DNA of 64,000 nt from Microvirga makkahensis (GCF_009830105.1 NZ_WURB01000004.1:62001-126000), one strand, 5' to 3'; counted from the first letter of the stretch, positions 43,096-53,256 are shown. Translations and numbers: made by a program. The notes: generated from the letters alone by a model not told the origin.

Positions 43096-44436
43096 TCAGT
43101 TCGCCGAGGATTTGGCCTTCGGGGCGGCCTCGGCCTTCTTCTGGTCCTTCTTAGCAGTGGGCTTTTTGTCCTGGCCCGTCACCGGCTTCACGGTGACGCT
43201 GACGCGGCCTTTGGACTTGGTCTTGTCGCCGTCCTCGATCACGGGCTTCACATCCGGCTTCTTGGTAGCCTGATTGGTGCTTTTCTTGCGGGCGGCAGAC
43301 TTCTTCTTGTTGAGGCGGGTCTTCTCGGCGGCTTCCTCCGCAGCGGCCTGGGCGGCGAGCTCGGCGCTGGTGGGCGGGTTCAGGCCGATCCAGACGCGTT
43401 CGGGCTGCACGGCGGCGCGAGGCCCGAGCACGGTGCGTACGGGTTTCTGGGTGTTGCCGGCAAAGGCCATGACATCGGAGGAGAAGAGGTTGGGAATATT
43501 CGAGTTGTCCTCGGCCACGACCGGGGTGTCCTCCTCCTGAGGCATCGGCCCGCGCCGGTCGCAGATCACTGGGCGCATGTCCGGCGGAGTGGTGTTGGCC
43601 GAAGCGGGCAGGGCAGCGAGCTCGGGATTCGTGAAGTTCACCTTGCTGTTGAAACCGCGGTCGAACAGTTCCGCGGCCTTCATCGTGCGCTCATTCGCCG
43701 AGGGCGCGCCGAGCACCACCGTGATCAGATGCCGGCCGTCGCGATGGGCGGTGGCTACCACGTTGAAGCCCGACGAGCAGATGAAGCCGGTCTTCATGCC
43801 GTCGGCGCCCGGATAGCGGCCGATGAGGCCGTTCGTGTTGCGCATGATCCGGCGGCCGAACTGGACGGCGCCGATATGGAACAGGTCCTGATGCTCGGGA
43901 AATTCCATCAGAAGCGCACGCGCGAGGATCGCCATGTCGCGGGCAGTCGTCTGGTTGCGTTCGTCGGGCAGCCCGTGGGGATTGGCGAAATGACTGCTCG
44001 TCATGCCGAGCCGCTGAGCGTGAGCGTTCATGAGCGCCGAGAAGCCGTCGATGGAGCCGGCGATATTCTCCGCGATGGTTGCGGCGACGTCATTGGCCGA
44101 TTTCACCAGCATGATCTTGAGGGCGTTGTCGAGGCGGATCTGGGTGCCCGGCTTGAAGCCCATCTTGGACGGTGGCAGCGCCGCGGCGCCGTCGCTCACC
44201 GTGAGCAGGGTGTCCATGCTCAGCTGGCCGGAGCGCACCTTGTCCAGGGCGACATAGGTCGTCATGAGCTTGGTGATGGACGCCGGATACCATGGATCGG
44301 TTGCCCGCTCCGCGTGCAGAACGCGTCCCGAATCGAGCTCGACCACGAGGGCGGGGGTGCCGGCGGCCAGCGCCTGACCGCCCAGGAAGGCAGCAACGGC
44401 AAAGACGGTCGCGCGAAGGGCTCGGCTAACGTTCAT
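43096..44436 (-). CDS. D-alanyl-D-alanine carboxypeptidase (penicillin-binding protein 5/6 type)
   Basis: A 446-residue periplasmic DD-carboxypeptidase that trims peptidoglycan stem peptides. A signal peptide ends near residue 25. The catalytic motifs are Ser53-x-x-Lys56 (SITK), Ser113-x-Asn115 (SAND) and Lys215-Thr-Gly (MKTGF). The C-terminal third is a lysine- and alanine-rich tail of low complexity (about residues 355-446), which replaces the usual membrane amphipathic helix and is longer than normal. Its 5' region holds a tRNA-like relic at 44467-44508. Confidence 0.93.
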   Translation of the reverse strand: MNVSRALRATVFAVAAFLGGQALAAGTPALVVELDSGRVLHAERATDPWYPASITKLMTTYVALDKVRSGQLSMDTLLTVSDGAAALPPSKMGFKPGTQIRLDNALKIMLVKSANDVAATIAENIAGSIDGFSALMNAHAQRLGMTSSHFANPHGLPDERNQTTARDMAILARALLMEFPEHQDLFHIGAVQFGRRIMRNTNGLIGRYPGADGMKTGFICSSGFNVVATAHRDGRHLITVVLGAPSANERTMKAAELFDRGFNSKVNFTNPELAALPASANTTPPDMRPVICDRRGPMPQEEDTPVVAEDNSNIPNLFSSDVMAFAGNTQKPVRTVLGPRAAVQPERVWIGLNPPTSAELAAQAAAEEAAEKTRLNKKKSAARKKSTNQATKKPDVKPVIEDGDKTKSKGRVSVTVKPVTGQDKKPTAKKDQKKAEAAPKAKSSAN

Positions 44437-44466
44437 ACGGAACGACTCCTTGACTAAGCAACGTTC

Positions 44467-44508
44467 GGAGAGGGGATTCTAAAGCCCCGCTTGCCAGCTG
44501 AGCTATAT
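44467..44508 (-). other. tRNA-like relic upstream of the DD-carboxypeptidase gene
   Basis: Read on the minus strand, ATAGCTCAGCTGG-like D-arm sequence is followed by an anticodon-arm form with GGGG/CCCC stem and loop containing TTTAGAA, which would be a UAG (Leu) anticodon. No acceptor or T arm follows, so it is not a working tRNA. It could be a decayed fragment left by an old integration event or a chance likeness. It lies in the leader of the leftward carboxypeptidase gene. Confidence 0.3.
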
Positions 44509-44690
44509 TCTTATGCCCAGACCCGGGCTTTGCCTAGGTGAGGGTGGTGCAGTGCAATCCCGGTCTGCTCTTTGTACCGAACTCCATGGCAAGAGAGTGG
44601 CAAGAGCCGCTCGCTTTAAAGAACAAGAGAGCTCGGCCATTGTTTCACGGCGGCGCGAACAATTGCGCCCCAGGTTAAGGGATCACCGGA

Positions 44691-45107
44691 CTAGGGCTCC
44701 AGCGCCAGGGCCAGCGGCAGGATCGTGTCCCGCGTGAGCGGGGCGAGTTTTCGTTCGCCCGGTGACCGCGGATCGACCCAGGCGAATTCAGCGATCTCGG
44801 CTCTGCAGACGACGGAACCCGAGAGGCTGGCCGCATAGGCCGCAGCACGCACCCACTGGCCCGGCTCGTTGGCGGCGGGCGCCTCGAAGATTCCGAGCAG
44901 CCGCACGGAGGCCGGAACGATGGCGCAGCCGAGTTCCTCGCCGAGCTCCCGCTCGAGCGCCGCCAGATCGCTCTCTCCGGGTTCGCGCTTGCCGCCCGGC
45001 TGCATGAAGCTCTCCGTGCCGCGCTTGCGAACGAGCAGCACATGGCCCTGCCCGTCGCGGATGAGGGCCGTGACGATGTCGATCAACGCTCGCCCGCCCT
45101 GATCCAT
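44691..45107 (-). CDS. Nudix hydrolase
   Basis: A 138-residue Nudix-family hydrolase. The Nudix box is complete: GGKREPGE, a seven-residue spacer, then RELGEELG (about residues 38-60). Substrates of such small proteins range from oxidised nucleotides to dinucleotide sugars and cannot be told apart here. Its start overlaps the end of the LOG gene by 25 bp on the same strand, so it is translated from the same message. Confidence 0.9.
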   Translation of the reverse strand: MDQGGRALIDIVTALIRDGQGHVLLVRKRGTESFMQPGGKREPGESDLAALERELGEELGCAIVPASVRLLGIFEAPAANEPGQWVRAAAYAASLSGSVVCRAEIAEFAWVDPRSPGERKLAPLTRDTILPLALALEP

Positions 45108-45661
45108 TTCTCGACCTTCGGAGGCTCGTAGCCGCGGATAGCCTCCACCAGGGCCGCCGGCTCCTCCTTCACGATCAGCATGGCGCGGTGAACGGGCTTC
45201 ACGAAGCCGCTCTCCACCACGCCGTCGAGAAAGGCCGCGAGCCTGTCGTAGAAGCCCGCGACGTTGAGCAGGGCGCAGGGCTTCCTGTGATAGCCGAGCT
45301 GGGCCCAGGTCCAGACCTCGAACAGTTCCTCGAAGGTGCCGAGGCCGCCCGGCAGGGCGACGAAGCCGTCGGACAGCTCGGCCATCAGCGCCTTGCGCTC
45401 GTGCATGGAGCCGACCACCCGCAGGTCGCTCAGGCCCGTATGGGCGATTTCCTTGTCGACGAGCGCCTGGGGCATGACGCCGATCACTTGGCCTCCCTCC
45501 GTCAGCACCGCATCCGCCACGGCCCCCATCAGACCGACCGAGGCGCCGCCATAAACCAGTCCGATGCCGTTTCGCGCCAGAGTATCACCCAGCAGGCGGG
45601 CGGCCTCCATATAGACAGGGTCCCGGCCCGGGCTGGAGCCGCAGAAGACACAAAGACGCAT
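45083..45661 (-). CDS. LOG family protein (cytokinin riboside 5'-monophosphate phosphoribohydrolase-like)
   Basis: A 192-residue Rossmann-like protein of the LOG family. The signature PGGLGTFEE is at residues 104-112, and the MHERK segment (86-90) precedes it, as in phosphoribohydrolases that release free base from nucleoside monophosphates. YGGASVGLMG is also typical. I start at ATG 45661 (MRLCVFCGSS); the frame is open further upstream to 45736 but that part is unconserved. It is the first gene of a pair with the Nudix hydrolase, which suggests nucleotide housekeeping. Confidence 0.88.
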   Translation of the reverse strand: MRLCVFCGSSPGRDPVYMEAARLLGDTLARNGIGLVYGGASVGLMGAVADAVLTEGGQVIGVMPQALVDKEIAHTGLSDLRVVGSMHERKALMAELSDGFVALPGGLGTFEELFEVWTWAQLGYHRKPCALLNVAGFYDRLAAFLDGVVESGFVKPVHRAMLIVKEEPAALVEAIRGYEPPKVEKWIRAGER

Positions 45662-45812
45662 GGGAGTGGTCCCTTGATTCGTTCCGTGCGTCCATGGAGG
45701 CCGAGCACGCCGTAAATTCAAGGGCCGTTCCGCCAAAGATCAGGGCTGGCTTGCCGAACGGCCGGAACCATTCCACCTTAGGTCAGCAATCAAGCTCTGT
45801 GAGGAGACACCC

Positions 45813-46979
45813 ATGACCGCCTGCATCGTCGGATGGGCTCATACACCCTTCGGCAAGCTCGACGCGGAAAACGTCGAGAGCCTTATCGTCCGCGTCACCA
45901 ACGAGGCGCTCGAGCATGCCGGGATTGGGCCCGAAGACGTGGACGAGGTCGTGCTCGGCCACTTCAACGGAGGATTCTCCCCCCAGGAGTTCACGGCCTC
46001 CCTGGTGTTCCAGGCGAGCGACAGGTTCCGTTTCAAGCCCGCCACCCGCGTGGAGAATGCCTGCGCGACGGGTTCCGCGGCCGTGCACCAGGCTATCAAG
46101 ACCATCGAGGCCAGGCGCGCCAGGACGGTGCTGGTCGTAGGCGTCGAGCAGATGACCCGCACGCCCGGCCCGGAGATCGGCAATATCCTGCTGAAGGCCT
46201 CCTACCTGCCGGAGGACGGCGAGACGCAGGGCGGCTTCGCAGGAGTGTTCGGCAAGATCGCAGGTCAGTATTTCCAGCGCTACGGCGACCAATCCGACGC
46301 GCTGGCGCTGATTGCCGCCAAGAATCACAAGAACGGAGTCGATAATCCCTATGCGCAGATGCGCAAGGATCTGGGCTTCGAGTTCTGCCGGGCCGAGAGC
46401 GACAAGAATCCCTTCGTGGCCGGCCCCTTGAAGCGGACCGATTGCTCGCTCGTCTCGGACGGTGCGGCCGCGCTCGTGATCGCCGACACGGAAACAGCGC
46501 TCCGCATGCGCCGCGCCGTGGCGTTCCGCGCTGCCGCCCATGCGCAGGATTTCCTGCCCATGTCGAAGCGCGACATCGTGGAGTTCGAGGGCTGCGCGGA
46601 AGCCTGGAGGCGGGCGCTGGATCAGGCGGGCATCCGGCTGTCGGACCTGTCCTTCGTCGAGACCCATGACTGCTTCACGATCGCCGAGCTCATCGAATAC
46701 GAGGCGATGGGGCTCACCCCGCGCGGGCAGGGAGCGATTGCCGTCAAGGAGGGCTGGACCAACCGGGACGGCCGGCTGCCGGTGAACCCCTCCGGCGGGC
46801 TCAAGTCCAAGGGGCATCCGATCGGCGCGACAGGCGTGTCCATGCATGCGCTCTCCGCCATGCAGCTTTGCGAGGAGGCCGGCGGCATCCAGGTCAGGAA
46901 TCCGGTCCTCGGCGGCATCTTCAACATGGGCGGCGCGGCGGTGGCGAACTACGTCAGCGTGCTCGAGCGGATCAAGTAG
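45813..46979 (+). CDS. Thiolase-family acetyl-CoA acetyltransferase-like protein
   Basis: A 388-residue thiolase of the SCP-x-like group. The nucleophilic Cys84 is in ENACATGSAAVHQAI, HDCFTIAE appears near residue 286 (instead of the second NEAFA of classic thiolases), and GGLKSKGHPIGATG near 334 is the family signature. It probably acts in beta-oxidation or condensation of acyl-CoAs, but the missing classic motif makes substrate choice uncertain. It stands alone, with no other fatty-acid genes around it. Confidence 0.85.
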   Translation: MTACIVGWAHTPFGKLDAENVESLIVRVTNEALEHAGIGPEDVDEVVLGHFNGGFSPQEFTASLVFQASDRFRFKPATRVENACATGSAAVHQAIKTIEARRARTVLVVGVEQMTRTPGPEIGNILLKASYLPEDGETQGGFAGVFGKIAGQYFQRYGDQSDALALIAAKNHKNGVDNPYAQMRKDLGFEFCRAESDKNPFVAGPLKRTDCSLVSDGAAALVIADTETALRMRRAVAFRAAAHAQDFLPMSKRDIVEFEGCAEAWRRALDQAGIRLSDLSFVETHDCFTIAELIEYEAMGLTPRGQGAIAVKEGWTNRDGRLPVNPSGGLKSKGHPIGATGVSMHALSAMQLCEEAGGIQVRNPVLGGIFNMGGAAVANYVSVLERIK

Positions 46980-46998
46980 AGTCCGGAATGGTCTCCAC

Positions 46999-47026
46999 GT
47001 CATCACCGGCCTCGGGCCGGTGATCT
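46999..47026. repeat. REP-like palindrome (thiolase-bolA)
   Basis: ATCACCGGCC and GGCCGGTGAT form a perfect 10-bp stem around TCG, flanked by CGTC and CTCG. It sits between convergent genes and may end transcription from both sides. Confidence 0.55.
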
Positions 47027-47091
47027 CGCTTCCGTAGGGCGCTTGCGCCTTTCGCAATCGGGAGGGGCGGCCGCGAGGGGAAGGGCTCTCC

Positions 47092-47358
47092 TCACTCCCC
47101 CGGCGCCTTGGCCTGAACGGCCAGGGCGTGCAGGCCCCTGTCGAAGGCGTCCTTCAGCACCTCGTTGACGAGGCGGTGGCGCTCGACCCGGCTCTTGCCG
47201 GAGAAGGCATCCGATACGATATGTACCCTGAAGTGAGTTTCGCCCCCCTCCCGCCATCCGCTGTGACCGTGATGCTGTTCCGACTCGTCCGTGACGGTCA
47301 GTTGGGACGGATGCAGGCGCTCCTGCAGAGTTTGGGTGATCCAGCGGTGAAGGGTCAT
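47092..47358 (-). CDS. BolA family protein
   Basis: An 88-residue BolA-like protein. The fold's features are visible: a short N-terminal helix with LHPSQLTVTDES, the histidine-rich loop QHHGHSG, THFRVHIVSDAF and LVNEVLKDAF. BolA proteins bind [2Fe-2S] glutaredoxins and help in iron-sulfur regulation. It is divergent from the dnaJ-like gene with 88 bp between; this pairing is common in the Hyphomicrobiales. Confidence 0.88.
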   Translation of the reverse strand: MTLHRWITQTLQERLHPSQLTVTDESEQHHGHSGWREGGETHFRVHIVSDAFSGKSRVERHRLVNEVLKDAFDRGLHALAVQAKAPGE

Positions 47359-47446
47359 GGGTCTCGATAAGCCTTTTTAACGGGTCTGCGGCGAAAAGCT
47401 CTTAAGCCTTGGCTCAGGGCCTCAAGCCCCTCATAATGTCTGAATC

Positions 47447-48079
47447 ATGGATCTCAACTCGCCTCTTTTCGACCGCATCCGGATCAAGCCCTCCTGCGAA
47501 GAGCCGCGGGAGACGAAGGGACCTGCCTGCGAGCATCCCGGCTGCAAGGCCGCGGGCGAGTACCGCGCGCCTAAGGGCCGGGACAGGGAGGGCCAGTATT
47601 GGCGCTTCTGCCTCCAGCACGTGCGCGAGTACAACGCATCGTACAACTATTTCTCGGGCATGTCCGATTCGGCGGTTGCGGCCTACCAGAAGGATGCGGT
47701 CATCGGGCATCGCCCGACCTGGGCCATGGGCGTGAACGCCTCCGGCAAGGGCGAGGAGCCGGGACAGAAGCAGGAAACCCGCGACTGGGCCTATTTCGAC
47801 CCCTTGGGCATTCTCAGGGGCGAGGACTTCACCCAGGCCCGAACCCGCGGCCAGGAGAGGCCCGAGCCGCGGCGGCCGCGCTATTCGGGCGCGATCCGCC
47901 GGGCGCTGGACATCCTCGGGCTGGACGAGACCGCCGACGGGCCTGCCATCAAGGCCCAGTACAAGTCCCTGGTGAAACGGTTCCATCCGGACGCCAATGG
48001 GGGGGACCGCTCCTTCGAGGAGCGGCTGCGCGACATCATCAAGGCGCACGATACCCTCAAGAGCGCTGGCCTCTGCTGA
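47447..48079 (+). CDS. J-domain protein (DnaJ-like molecular co-chaperone)
   Basis: A 210-residue protein with a C-terminal J domain: [18 protein letters not shown] near residues 168-185 contains the essential HPD. The N-terminal part has CEHPGC and later a CLQH, a cysteine/histidine pattern that may bind zinc. In rhizobia a protein of this form precedes cobS, as here (113 bp before). The partner client is unknown. Confidence 0.88.
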   Translation: MDLNSPLFDRIRIKPSCEEPRETKGPACEHPGCKAAGEYRAPKGRDREGQYWRFCLQHVREYNASYNYFSGMSDSAVAAYQKDAVIGHRPTWAMGVNASGKGEEPGQKQETRDWAYFDPLGILRGEDFTQARTRGQERPEPRRPRYSGAIRRALDILGLDETADGPAIKAQYKSLVKRFHPDANGGDRSFEERLRDIIKAHDTLKSAGLC

Positions 48080-48192
48080 AACGCCGTTGTTTCATGCAGC
48101 CCCTCCGGCGTTTAGGAAATTGCACCGTACCGCCATGGCGTTTAAGAAGCCATGGCACGACATTGAAACACCCATCCGATCGAGAGGCCCCT

Positions 48193-49182
48193 ATGACGGC
48201 ACAAACCGACACAACGACCCTACTGCCGGATATGAAGGTATCCGTGCGACAGGTCTTCGGCATCGACTCGGATCTGGAAGTTCCGGCCTTCTCCCAGACC
48301 GACGAGCATGTGCCCGATCTCGATCCGGATTATCTCTTCGACCGGGAGACCACGCTCGCCATCCTGGCCGGGTTCGCGCGCAACCGTCGTGTGATGATCA
48401 CCGGCTACCACGGCACGGGTAAGTCCACCCATATCGAGCAGGTGGCCGCCCGCCTGAACTGGCCCTGCGTGCGCGTGAATCTGGACAGCCACGTGTCCCG
48501 CATCGACCTGGTCGGCAAGGACGCCATCGTGCTCCAGGACGGCAAACAGGTGACCGCCTTCCAGGACGGCATCCTGCCCTGGGCGCTTCAGCACAACGTC
48601 GCCCTTGTGTTCGACGAGTACGACGCTGGTCGCCCGGACGTGATGTTCGTGATCCAGCGCGTGCTGGAGCAGTCGGGAAAGCTCACGCTGCTCGACCAGA
48701 AGCGCGTGATTCGCCCTCACCCCGCCTTCCGGCTCTTCGCCACCGCCAACACGGTGGGCCTCGGCGACACGTCGGGACTCTATCATGGCACGCAGCAGAT
48801 CAACCAGGGCCAGATGGACCGCTGGTCCATCGTCACCACGCTCAACTATCTGCCGCACGACAAGGAGGTGGACATCGTCCTCTCCAAGGCGAAGCATTAC
48901 CAGGACAGCTCGGAAGGGCGCGATATCGTCAACAAGATGGTTCGCGTGGCCGATCTCACCCGCTCAGCCTTCATGAACGGCGATCTCTCCACCGTCATGA
49001 GCCCGCGCACGGTGATCACCTGGGCCGAGAACGCCGAGATCTTCGGCGACACGGGCTTCGCGTTCCGCGTCACCTTCCTGAACAAGTGCGACGAGCTGGA
49101 GCGCACGCTGGTCGCAGAGTTCTACCAGCGCTCCTTCGGCAAGGAACTGCCGGAAAGCGCCGTGAACATGGTGCTGTCTTAA
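48193..49182 (+). CDS. cobS: Cobaltochelatase subunit CobS
   Basis: A 329-residue AAA+ ATPase of aerobic cobalamin synthesis, which with CobT and CobN inserts cobalt into hydrogenobyrinic acid diamide. Walker A GYHGTGKS is at residues 71-78, and Walker [12 protein letters not shown] is near residue 137. [20 protein letters not shown] follows near 180. I start at ATG 48193 (MTAQTDTTT); a longer open frame upstream lies in the wrong frame of the J-domain gene. cobN is not in the window. Confidence 0.96.
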   Translation: MTAQTDTTTLLPDMKVSVRQVFGIDSDLEVPAFSQTDEHVPDLDPDYLFDRETTLAILAGFARNRRVMITGYHGTGKSTHIEQVAARLNWPCVRVNLDSHVSRIDLVGKDAIVLQDGKQVTAFQDGILPWALQHNVALVFDEYDAGRPDVMFVIQRVLEQSGKLTLLDQKRVIRPHPAFRLFATANTVGLGDTSGLYHGTQQINQGQMDRWSIVTTLNYLPHDKEVDIVLSKAKHYQDSSEGRDIVNKMVRVADLTRSAFMNGDLSTVMSPRTVITWAENAEIFGDTGFAFRVTFLNKCDELERTLVAEFYQRSFGKELPESAVNMVLS

Positions 49183-49185
49183 GGT

Positions 49186-49282
49186 GTCATCCCGGAGGCG
49201 CCCTAGCGCAATCCGGGACCGTTTGGGAGCTTCGCTGGTTTTAGCGATCCCGGCTCTTCGCGATGCTCCGGCCGGGATGACG
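49186..49282. repeat. REP-like element (cobS-cobT)
   Basis: A pair of CCGGGATGAC-like outer arms (ATCCCGG near 49189 and CCGGGAT near 49274) flanks inner palindromic stretches. It fills the 114-bp space between cobS and cobT, which are otherwise expected to be close in one operon. Confidence 0.55.
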
Positions 49283-49296
49283 GATGAAGGAAAGCG

Positions 49297-51192
49297 ATGT
49301 CCATCTCGAACCGCAAGCCGGGTGAGAAGAAGGAAGCGCCGGCAGAGCCGCTGAAGCGCTCCATCGCCGGCGCCATGAAGGCCATTGCCCGCAAGCCCGA
49401 TCTCGAGGTCGCCTTCGCGTCCGACCGCCCGGTGCTCATGGGCCAGGAAAAGGCCCGCCTGCCGGAGCCGCCCCGGCGGCTCACGCTCCAGGATGTAGCG
49501 ATCCTGCGCGGCAACGCGGATGCCATGGCTTTGCGCCTCGCTTGCCACGATGCCACGCTGCATCGCAGGCTCGCCCCGGAGGGTCAGGCCGCGCGTGCCG
49601 TCTTCGATGCGGTCGAGCAGGCGCGCGTGGAATCCATCGGCTCGCGCCGCATGGCCGGCATCTCCTCCAACATCTCGGCGATGCTGGAGGACCGTTATCA
49701 CCGCGGCGGCAAATACGAGGAGATCACGGACCGCGCCGATGCTCCCATCGAGGACGCGCTGGCGCTCATGGTGCGCGAGCGCCTGACCGGCGAGAAGCCG
49801 CCGGCGGCTGCGGCCAAGATCGTCGATCTCTGGCGCGACTTCATCGAGGAGCGCGCGGGCAAGAACCTCGACGGGCTTCTGAAGAACATCGACAGCCAGC
49901 GCGATTTCGCGCGCGGCATCCGGGAAATGCTCTCTTCCCTCGAGATGGCCGACGACGCGGCCCTGGATCAGGAGGACGAGGAGAACGAGGACGACAACGA
50001 ATCCGAGCAGCAGGAGCAGCAGGGCGAGGGCGAATCCGAGCAGGAGAGCCAAGGCGACCGCGCCGAAATCGAGATCAGCGAGGATTCGAGCGACGACATC
50101 GAGGACGGAGCGACGGAAGAGGCCGATGGTCCCTCCGGCGAGCTGCCCGAGGAAGCGGACGAGGCGGATTCGGACGAGGCCGGCGAATCCTGGCGTCCGC
50201 CGTCCCGCTCCAACGAGGCGCGTGGACCGGACTACAAGGCCTATACCACCAAGTTCGACGAGATCATCCATGCGGAGGATCTCTGCGACGCCGACGAGCT
50301 GACCCGCCTCCGCGCCTATCTCGATAAGCAGCTCGCGCACCTTCAGGGCGTGGTGGGACGCCTCGCCAATCGCCTGCAGCGCCGCCTGATGGCCCAGCAG
50401 AACCGCTCCTGGGAGTTCGATCTGGAGGAGGGGACGCTCGATCCGGTGCGCCTGCCGCGCATCATCATGGATCCGTTCCAGCCCCTGAGCTTCAAGCAGG
50501 AGCAGGACACCAATTTCCGCGATACGGTGGTGACCCTGCTGCTCGACAATTCGGGTTCCATGCGCGGACGCCCCATCACGGTGGCGGCCACCTGCGCCGA
50601 CATTCTGGCGCGCACGCTGGAGCGCTGCGGCGTGAAGGTGGAGATCCTCGGCTTCACCACCCGTGCATGGAAGGGCGGGCAATCCCGCGAGATGTGGCTG
50701 CAGAGCGGCAAGCCCGCTAATCCGGGCCGCCTCAACGATCTGCGCCACATCATCTACAAGTCGGCGGATGCGCCCTGGCGGCGCGCGCGCAAGAACCTGG
50801 GCCTGATGATGCGCGAGGGCCTGTTGAAGGAGAACATCGATGGCGAGGCCCTCGATTGGGCGCACAAGCGCCTGCTCGGGCGCCCCGAGCAACGGCGCAT
50901 CCTGATGGTGATCTCGGACGGCGCGCCGGTGGACGATTCGACGCTCTCCGTCAATCCAGGCAACTATCTCGAACGGCATCTGCGCTATGTGATCGAAGAA
51001 ATCGAGACCCGCTCCCCCGTCGAGCTCATCGCCATCGGCATCGGTCATGACGTGACGCGCTATTACCGGCGCGCCGTCACCATCGTCGATGCGGAGGAGC
51101 TCGGCGGAGTGATGACCGAAAAGCTCGCGGAGCTGTTCGAGGAGAACGCGCAAGCCCCGCGCGGAGCGCCCCGTCTCCGGGCTCGCGCGTGA
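49297..51192 (+). CDS. cobT: Cobaltochelatase subunit CobT
   Basis: A 631-residue CobT. The N-terminal helical part is followed by a very acidic low-complexity stretch (about residues 225-300, [20 protein letters not shown] and similar), and a C-terminal von Willebrand A domain with the MIDAS motif DNSGSM near residue 416. It forms the ring complex with CobS that drives CobN. It overlaps the next gene at GTGA. Confidence 0.96.
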   Translation: MSISNRKPGEKKEAPAEPLKRSIAGAMKAIARKPDLEVAFASDRPVLMGQEKARLPEPPRRLTLQDVAILRGNADAMALRLACHDATLHRRLAPEGQAARAVFDAVEQARVESIGSRRMAGISSNISAMLEDRYHRGGKYEEITDRADAPIEDALALMVRERLTGEKPPAAAAKIVDLWRDFIEERAGKNLDGLLKNIDSQRDFARGIREMLSSLEMADDAALDQEDEENEDDNESEQQEQQGEGESEQESQGDRAEIEISEDSSDDIEDGATEEADGPSGELPEEADEADSDEAGESWRPPSRSNEARGPDYKAYTTKFDEIIHAEDLCDADELTRLRAYLDKQLAHLQGVVGRLANRLQRRLMAQQNRSWEFDLEEGTLDPVRLPRIIMDPFQPLSFKQEQDTNFRDTVVTLLLDNSGSMRGRPITVAATCADILARTLERCGVKVEILGFTTRAWKGGQSREMWLQSGKPANPGRLNDLRHIIYKSADAPWRRARKNLGLMMREGLLKENIDGEALDWAHKRLLGRPEQRRILMVISDGAPVDDSTLSVNPGNYLERHLRYVIEEIETRSPVELIAIGIGHDVTRYYRRAVTIVDAEELGGVMTEKLAELFEENAQAPRGAPRLRARA

Positions 51193-52196
51193 GGCTTCTC
51201 ACCCGCCGGAATCTGCTCCTGGGCGGCGGCGCGCTCGCCGCCGCGACCGCCGCGGGCGCGGCCCTCGCGCAGCGCCCGCAGGCATTTCGCGCAGTAACAC
51301 CGATCAGGGTCTCTGCGCAGCCGATCGGCCATCTGTCCAACACGGATCCGGACCGCACGCGCTTCGGATCGCTCCTCTTCCGCTCCGGGCTCAGCCTCAG
51401 ATCGGATGTGTCCGCCTTTGGCGGGTTCTCCGGCCTGTGGCGTTCGCCCGAGGGGGACGAGGTCATGGCGCTGGCCGACAACGCGCAGATCCTGAAAGCG
51501 CGGATCGAAACCTCGGATGGGCGCCTGTCGGGCCTCTCCAACGCCAGAATGGCGCCCCTGCTGTTGAGCGACGGGCGTCCGGCGCGCCGGTCTCGTTACT
51601 ATGACACGGAAAGCTTGGCGATCGCGGAAGACGTGGCGTTCGTCGGCGTCGAGCGCAACCACGCGGTCATCCGCTTCCGGCGCAATCGGGAAGGAACGTT
51701 CGTCCAGGGTGCTGCGATGGCGACGCCGGGGATCCTGAAGGATCTTCCGAACAACGGGGGGCTGGAGGCGCTCGCGGTGGCGCCGCAGCGCTCACCTCTC
51801 GCCGGTTCTCTGATCGGCATCGCGGAGGGCGGAAGGGGCTTCATCCTCACGGTGAGGCGGCAGGACACTTTCGAGGTCCGGCCTCGCGACGGCTATGACA
51901 TGACCGATCTTGCCTTTCTCGATTCCGGCGATGCGCTCGTCCTGGAGCGCCGCTTCTCGCTGTTCGGCGGCTTCGGATGCCGCCTGCGCCGGATCGCTTC
52001 CGGAGCCCTCAAGCCGGGGGCGAGCCTGGACGGCGAGGCGATCTACGAGAGCGAGGCCTCGCACCAGATCGATAACATGGAAGGTCTTGCAGTGCACAGG
52101 GAGGGAAGCGAAACCGTCGTCTCCCTGATCTCGGACAACAACTTCAATGCCAATCTCCAGCGGACGCTGCTGCTGGAATTCTCCCTTAGGGAGTGA
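51189..52196 (+). CDS. Esterase-like protein of the phytase family, Tat-exported
   Basis: A 335-residue secreted protein with a twin-arginine signal (TRRNLLLGG, residues 5-13). The mature domain is that annotated as 'esterase-like activity of phytase', with [25 protein letters not shown] near residue 74, [17 protein letters not shown] and a calcium-binding-like [11 protein letters not shown] near the end. It starts with GTG overlapping the cobT stop (GTGA), so it is translated with it. The link to cobalamin is unclear; the coupling may be only positional. Confidence 0.82.
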   Translation: MRLLTRRNLLLGGGALAAATAAGAALAQRPQAFRAVTPIRVSAQPIGHLSNTDPDRTRFGSLLFRSGLSLRSDVSAFGGFSGLWRSPEGDEVMALADNAQILKARIETSDGRLSGLSNARMAPLLLSDGRPARRSRYYDTESLAIAEDVAFVGVERNHAVIRFRRNREGTFVQGAAMATPGILKDLPNNGGLEALAVAPQRSPLAGSLIGIAEGGRGFILTVRRQDTFEVRPRDGYDMTDLAFLDSGDALVLERRFSLFGGFGCRLRRIASGALKPGASLDGEAIYESEASHQIDNMEGLAVHREGSETVVSLISDNNFNANLQRTLLLEFSLRE

Positions 52197-52241
52197 TCGC
52201 TGCACGCTTGCCCGGGGTGAGGCCGCCAGCCGCCGGATCGA

Positions 52242-52868
52242 TCAGGCGGCCCGGTGGGCCGCCGTGTAGCGCATGATCCGCAGGATCGCGCCGTAAGGGG
52301 CGATCGCGATGGCCGCGAGGGCGAGCTTCACCAGGTAATCGGCAACGGCGAGGTTGACCCAGGGCAAGGCAATGCATTCATCCGCGACGCCCGCGCGGGC
52401 GAACATGTCCGTGATGGTCAGGTCAAAGCCCGGAACGGCGCCGCAATAGAAGGCGAAGGAGAAGAAGATTGCCGTATCGAGACCGGAGGAGATCACCGAG
52501 GAGACGAAGGGCGGCATCCACCAGGCGTACCCGCGCAGGCGGAAGAAGATCTGAATGTCCAGGAGCTGGGCCGTCAGGAAGGCCGCGCCCGAGGCAATGG
52601 CGATGCGCGGCGTCGCGAGCACGATTGAGAGAGCCACGGCCAGCGCAAAGCCCGTATAGACGATCCGCCGCGCTCCTTTGGGGCCGAAGCGGCGATTCGA
52701 CAGGTCCGTGACCAGGAAGGCGAAGGGATAGCTGAAGGCGCCCCAGGTCAGATAGTCGTCCAGGCCCAGATGCTGGAAAGGATATTGAACAAGAATGTTC
52801 GACGAGAGGACGACGAGAGTCATCGCGGCCAGGGCGATGAGAAAGTCGCGGTGCTCGGTCTTGATCAT
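52242..52868 (-). CDS. VUT/YhhQ family queuosine-precursor transporter
   Basis: A 208-residue membrane protein with about six hydrophobic helices. Family landmarks include NILVQYPFQHLG, WGAFSYPFAFLVTDLSNRRFG (near residue 42) and SSVISSGLDTAIFFSFAF (near 122). YhhQ members import 7-cyano-7-deazaguanine or relatives for queuosine synthesis. No preQ1 riboswitch was seen upstream; instead the rpmB terminator (52911-52936) precedes it on the same strand. Confidence 0.88.
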   Translation of the reverse strand: MIKTEHRDFLIALAAMTLVVLSSNILVQYPFQHLGLDDYLTWGAFSYPFAFLVTDLSNRRFGPKGARRIVYTGFALAVALSIVLATPRIAIASGAAFLTAQLLDIQIFFRLRGYAWWMPPFVSSVISSGLDTAIFFSFAFYCGAVPGFDLTITDMFARAGVADECIALPWVNLAVADYLVKLALAAIAIAPYGAILRIMRYTAAHRAA

Positions 52869-52910
52869 GATCGGCCTTCCCGGAGCGAGGCTGGGCTATG
52901 AAAGCAACGC

Positions 52911-52936
52911 AAAACGGGCGGCCGTGAGGCCGCCCG
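52911..52936 (-). terminator. Rho-independent terminator of rpmB
   Basis: On the minus strand GGGCGGCC pairs with GGCCGCCC around TCAC, followed by G and TTTT. It lies about 30 bp after the rpmB stop, separating rpmB from the transporter gene downstream. Confidence 0.85.
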
Positions 52937-52965
52937 CAGCGTAGAGCATGAAACGAGGCCTGAGA

Positions 52966-53256
52966 TCAGCTCGCAGCGGCGAGCTTCTTCTCGATCTCGC
53001 GCTTCACGGCAAGGGCGGTGGTCGAGAGCTCGCCAGCCGAGGCCTTCGCCAGGAAGGCGTCGAGACCGCCGCGATGCTCGACCGAACGCAGAGCATGGGC
53101 GGAGACGCGCAGACGCACGGAGCGCTGCAGGGTCTCGGACTGGAGAGTGACGTTGCAGAGGTTCGGCAGGAACTTCCGCTTCGTCTTGCGGTTCGAGTGG
53201 CTCACCAGGTGGCCACTCAGCACGGCCTTGCCGGTCAGTTCGCAACGGCGGGACAT
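52966..53256 (-). CDS. rpmB: 50S ribosomal protein L28
   Basis: A 96-residue bL28, typical in length for alphaproteobacteria. It opens [27 protein letters not shown] and contains [20 protein letters not shown] good promoter lies upstream at 53361-53389, giving a leader of about 100 bases, and a terminator follows directly. So it is a single-gene unit. Confidence 0.97.
   Translation of the reverse strand: MSRRCELTGKAVLSGHLVSHSNRKTKRKFLPNLCNVTLQSETLQRSVRLRVSAHALRSVEHRGGLDAFLAKASAGELSTTALAVKREIEKKLAAAS

Noticed and set aside
41599..44457. 952-residue open frame on the plus strand across cobW-, EamA- and carboxypeptidase-type genes
   Set aside because: It spans three well-supported minus-strand genes and has no recognisable domains; it is a shadow of their codon use.
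52869..52965. preQ1 riboswitch before the VUT/YhhQ gene
   Set aside because: The space is occupied by the rpmB terminator, and no preQ1 aptamer pattern was seen.
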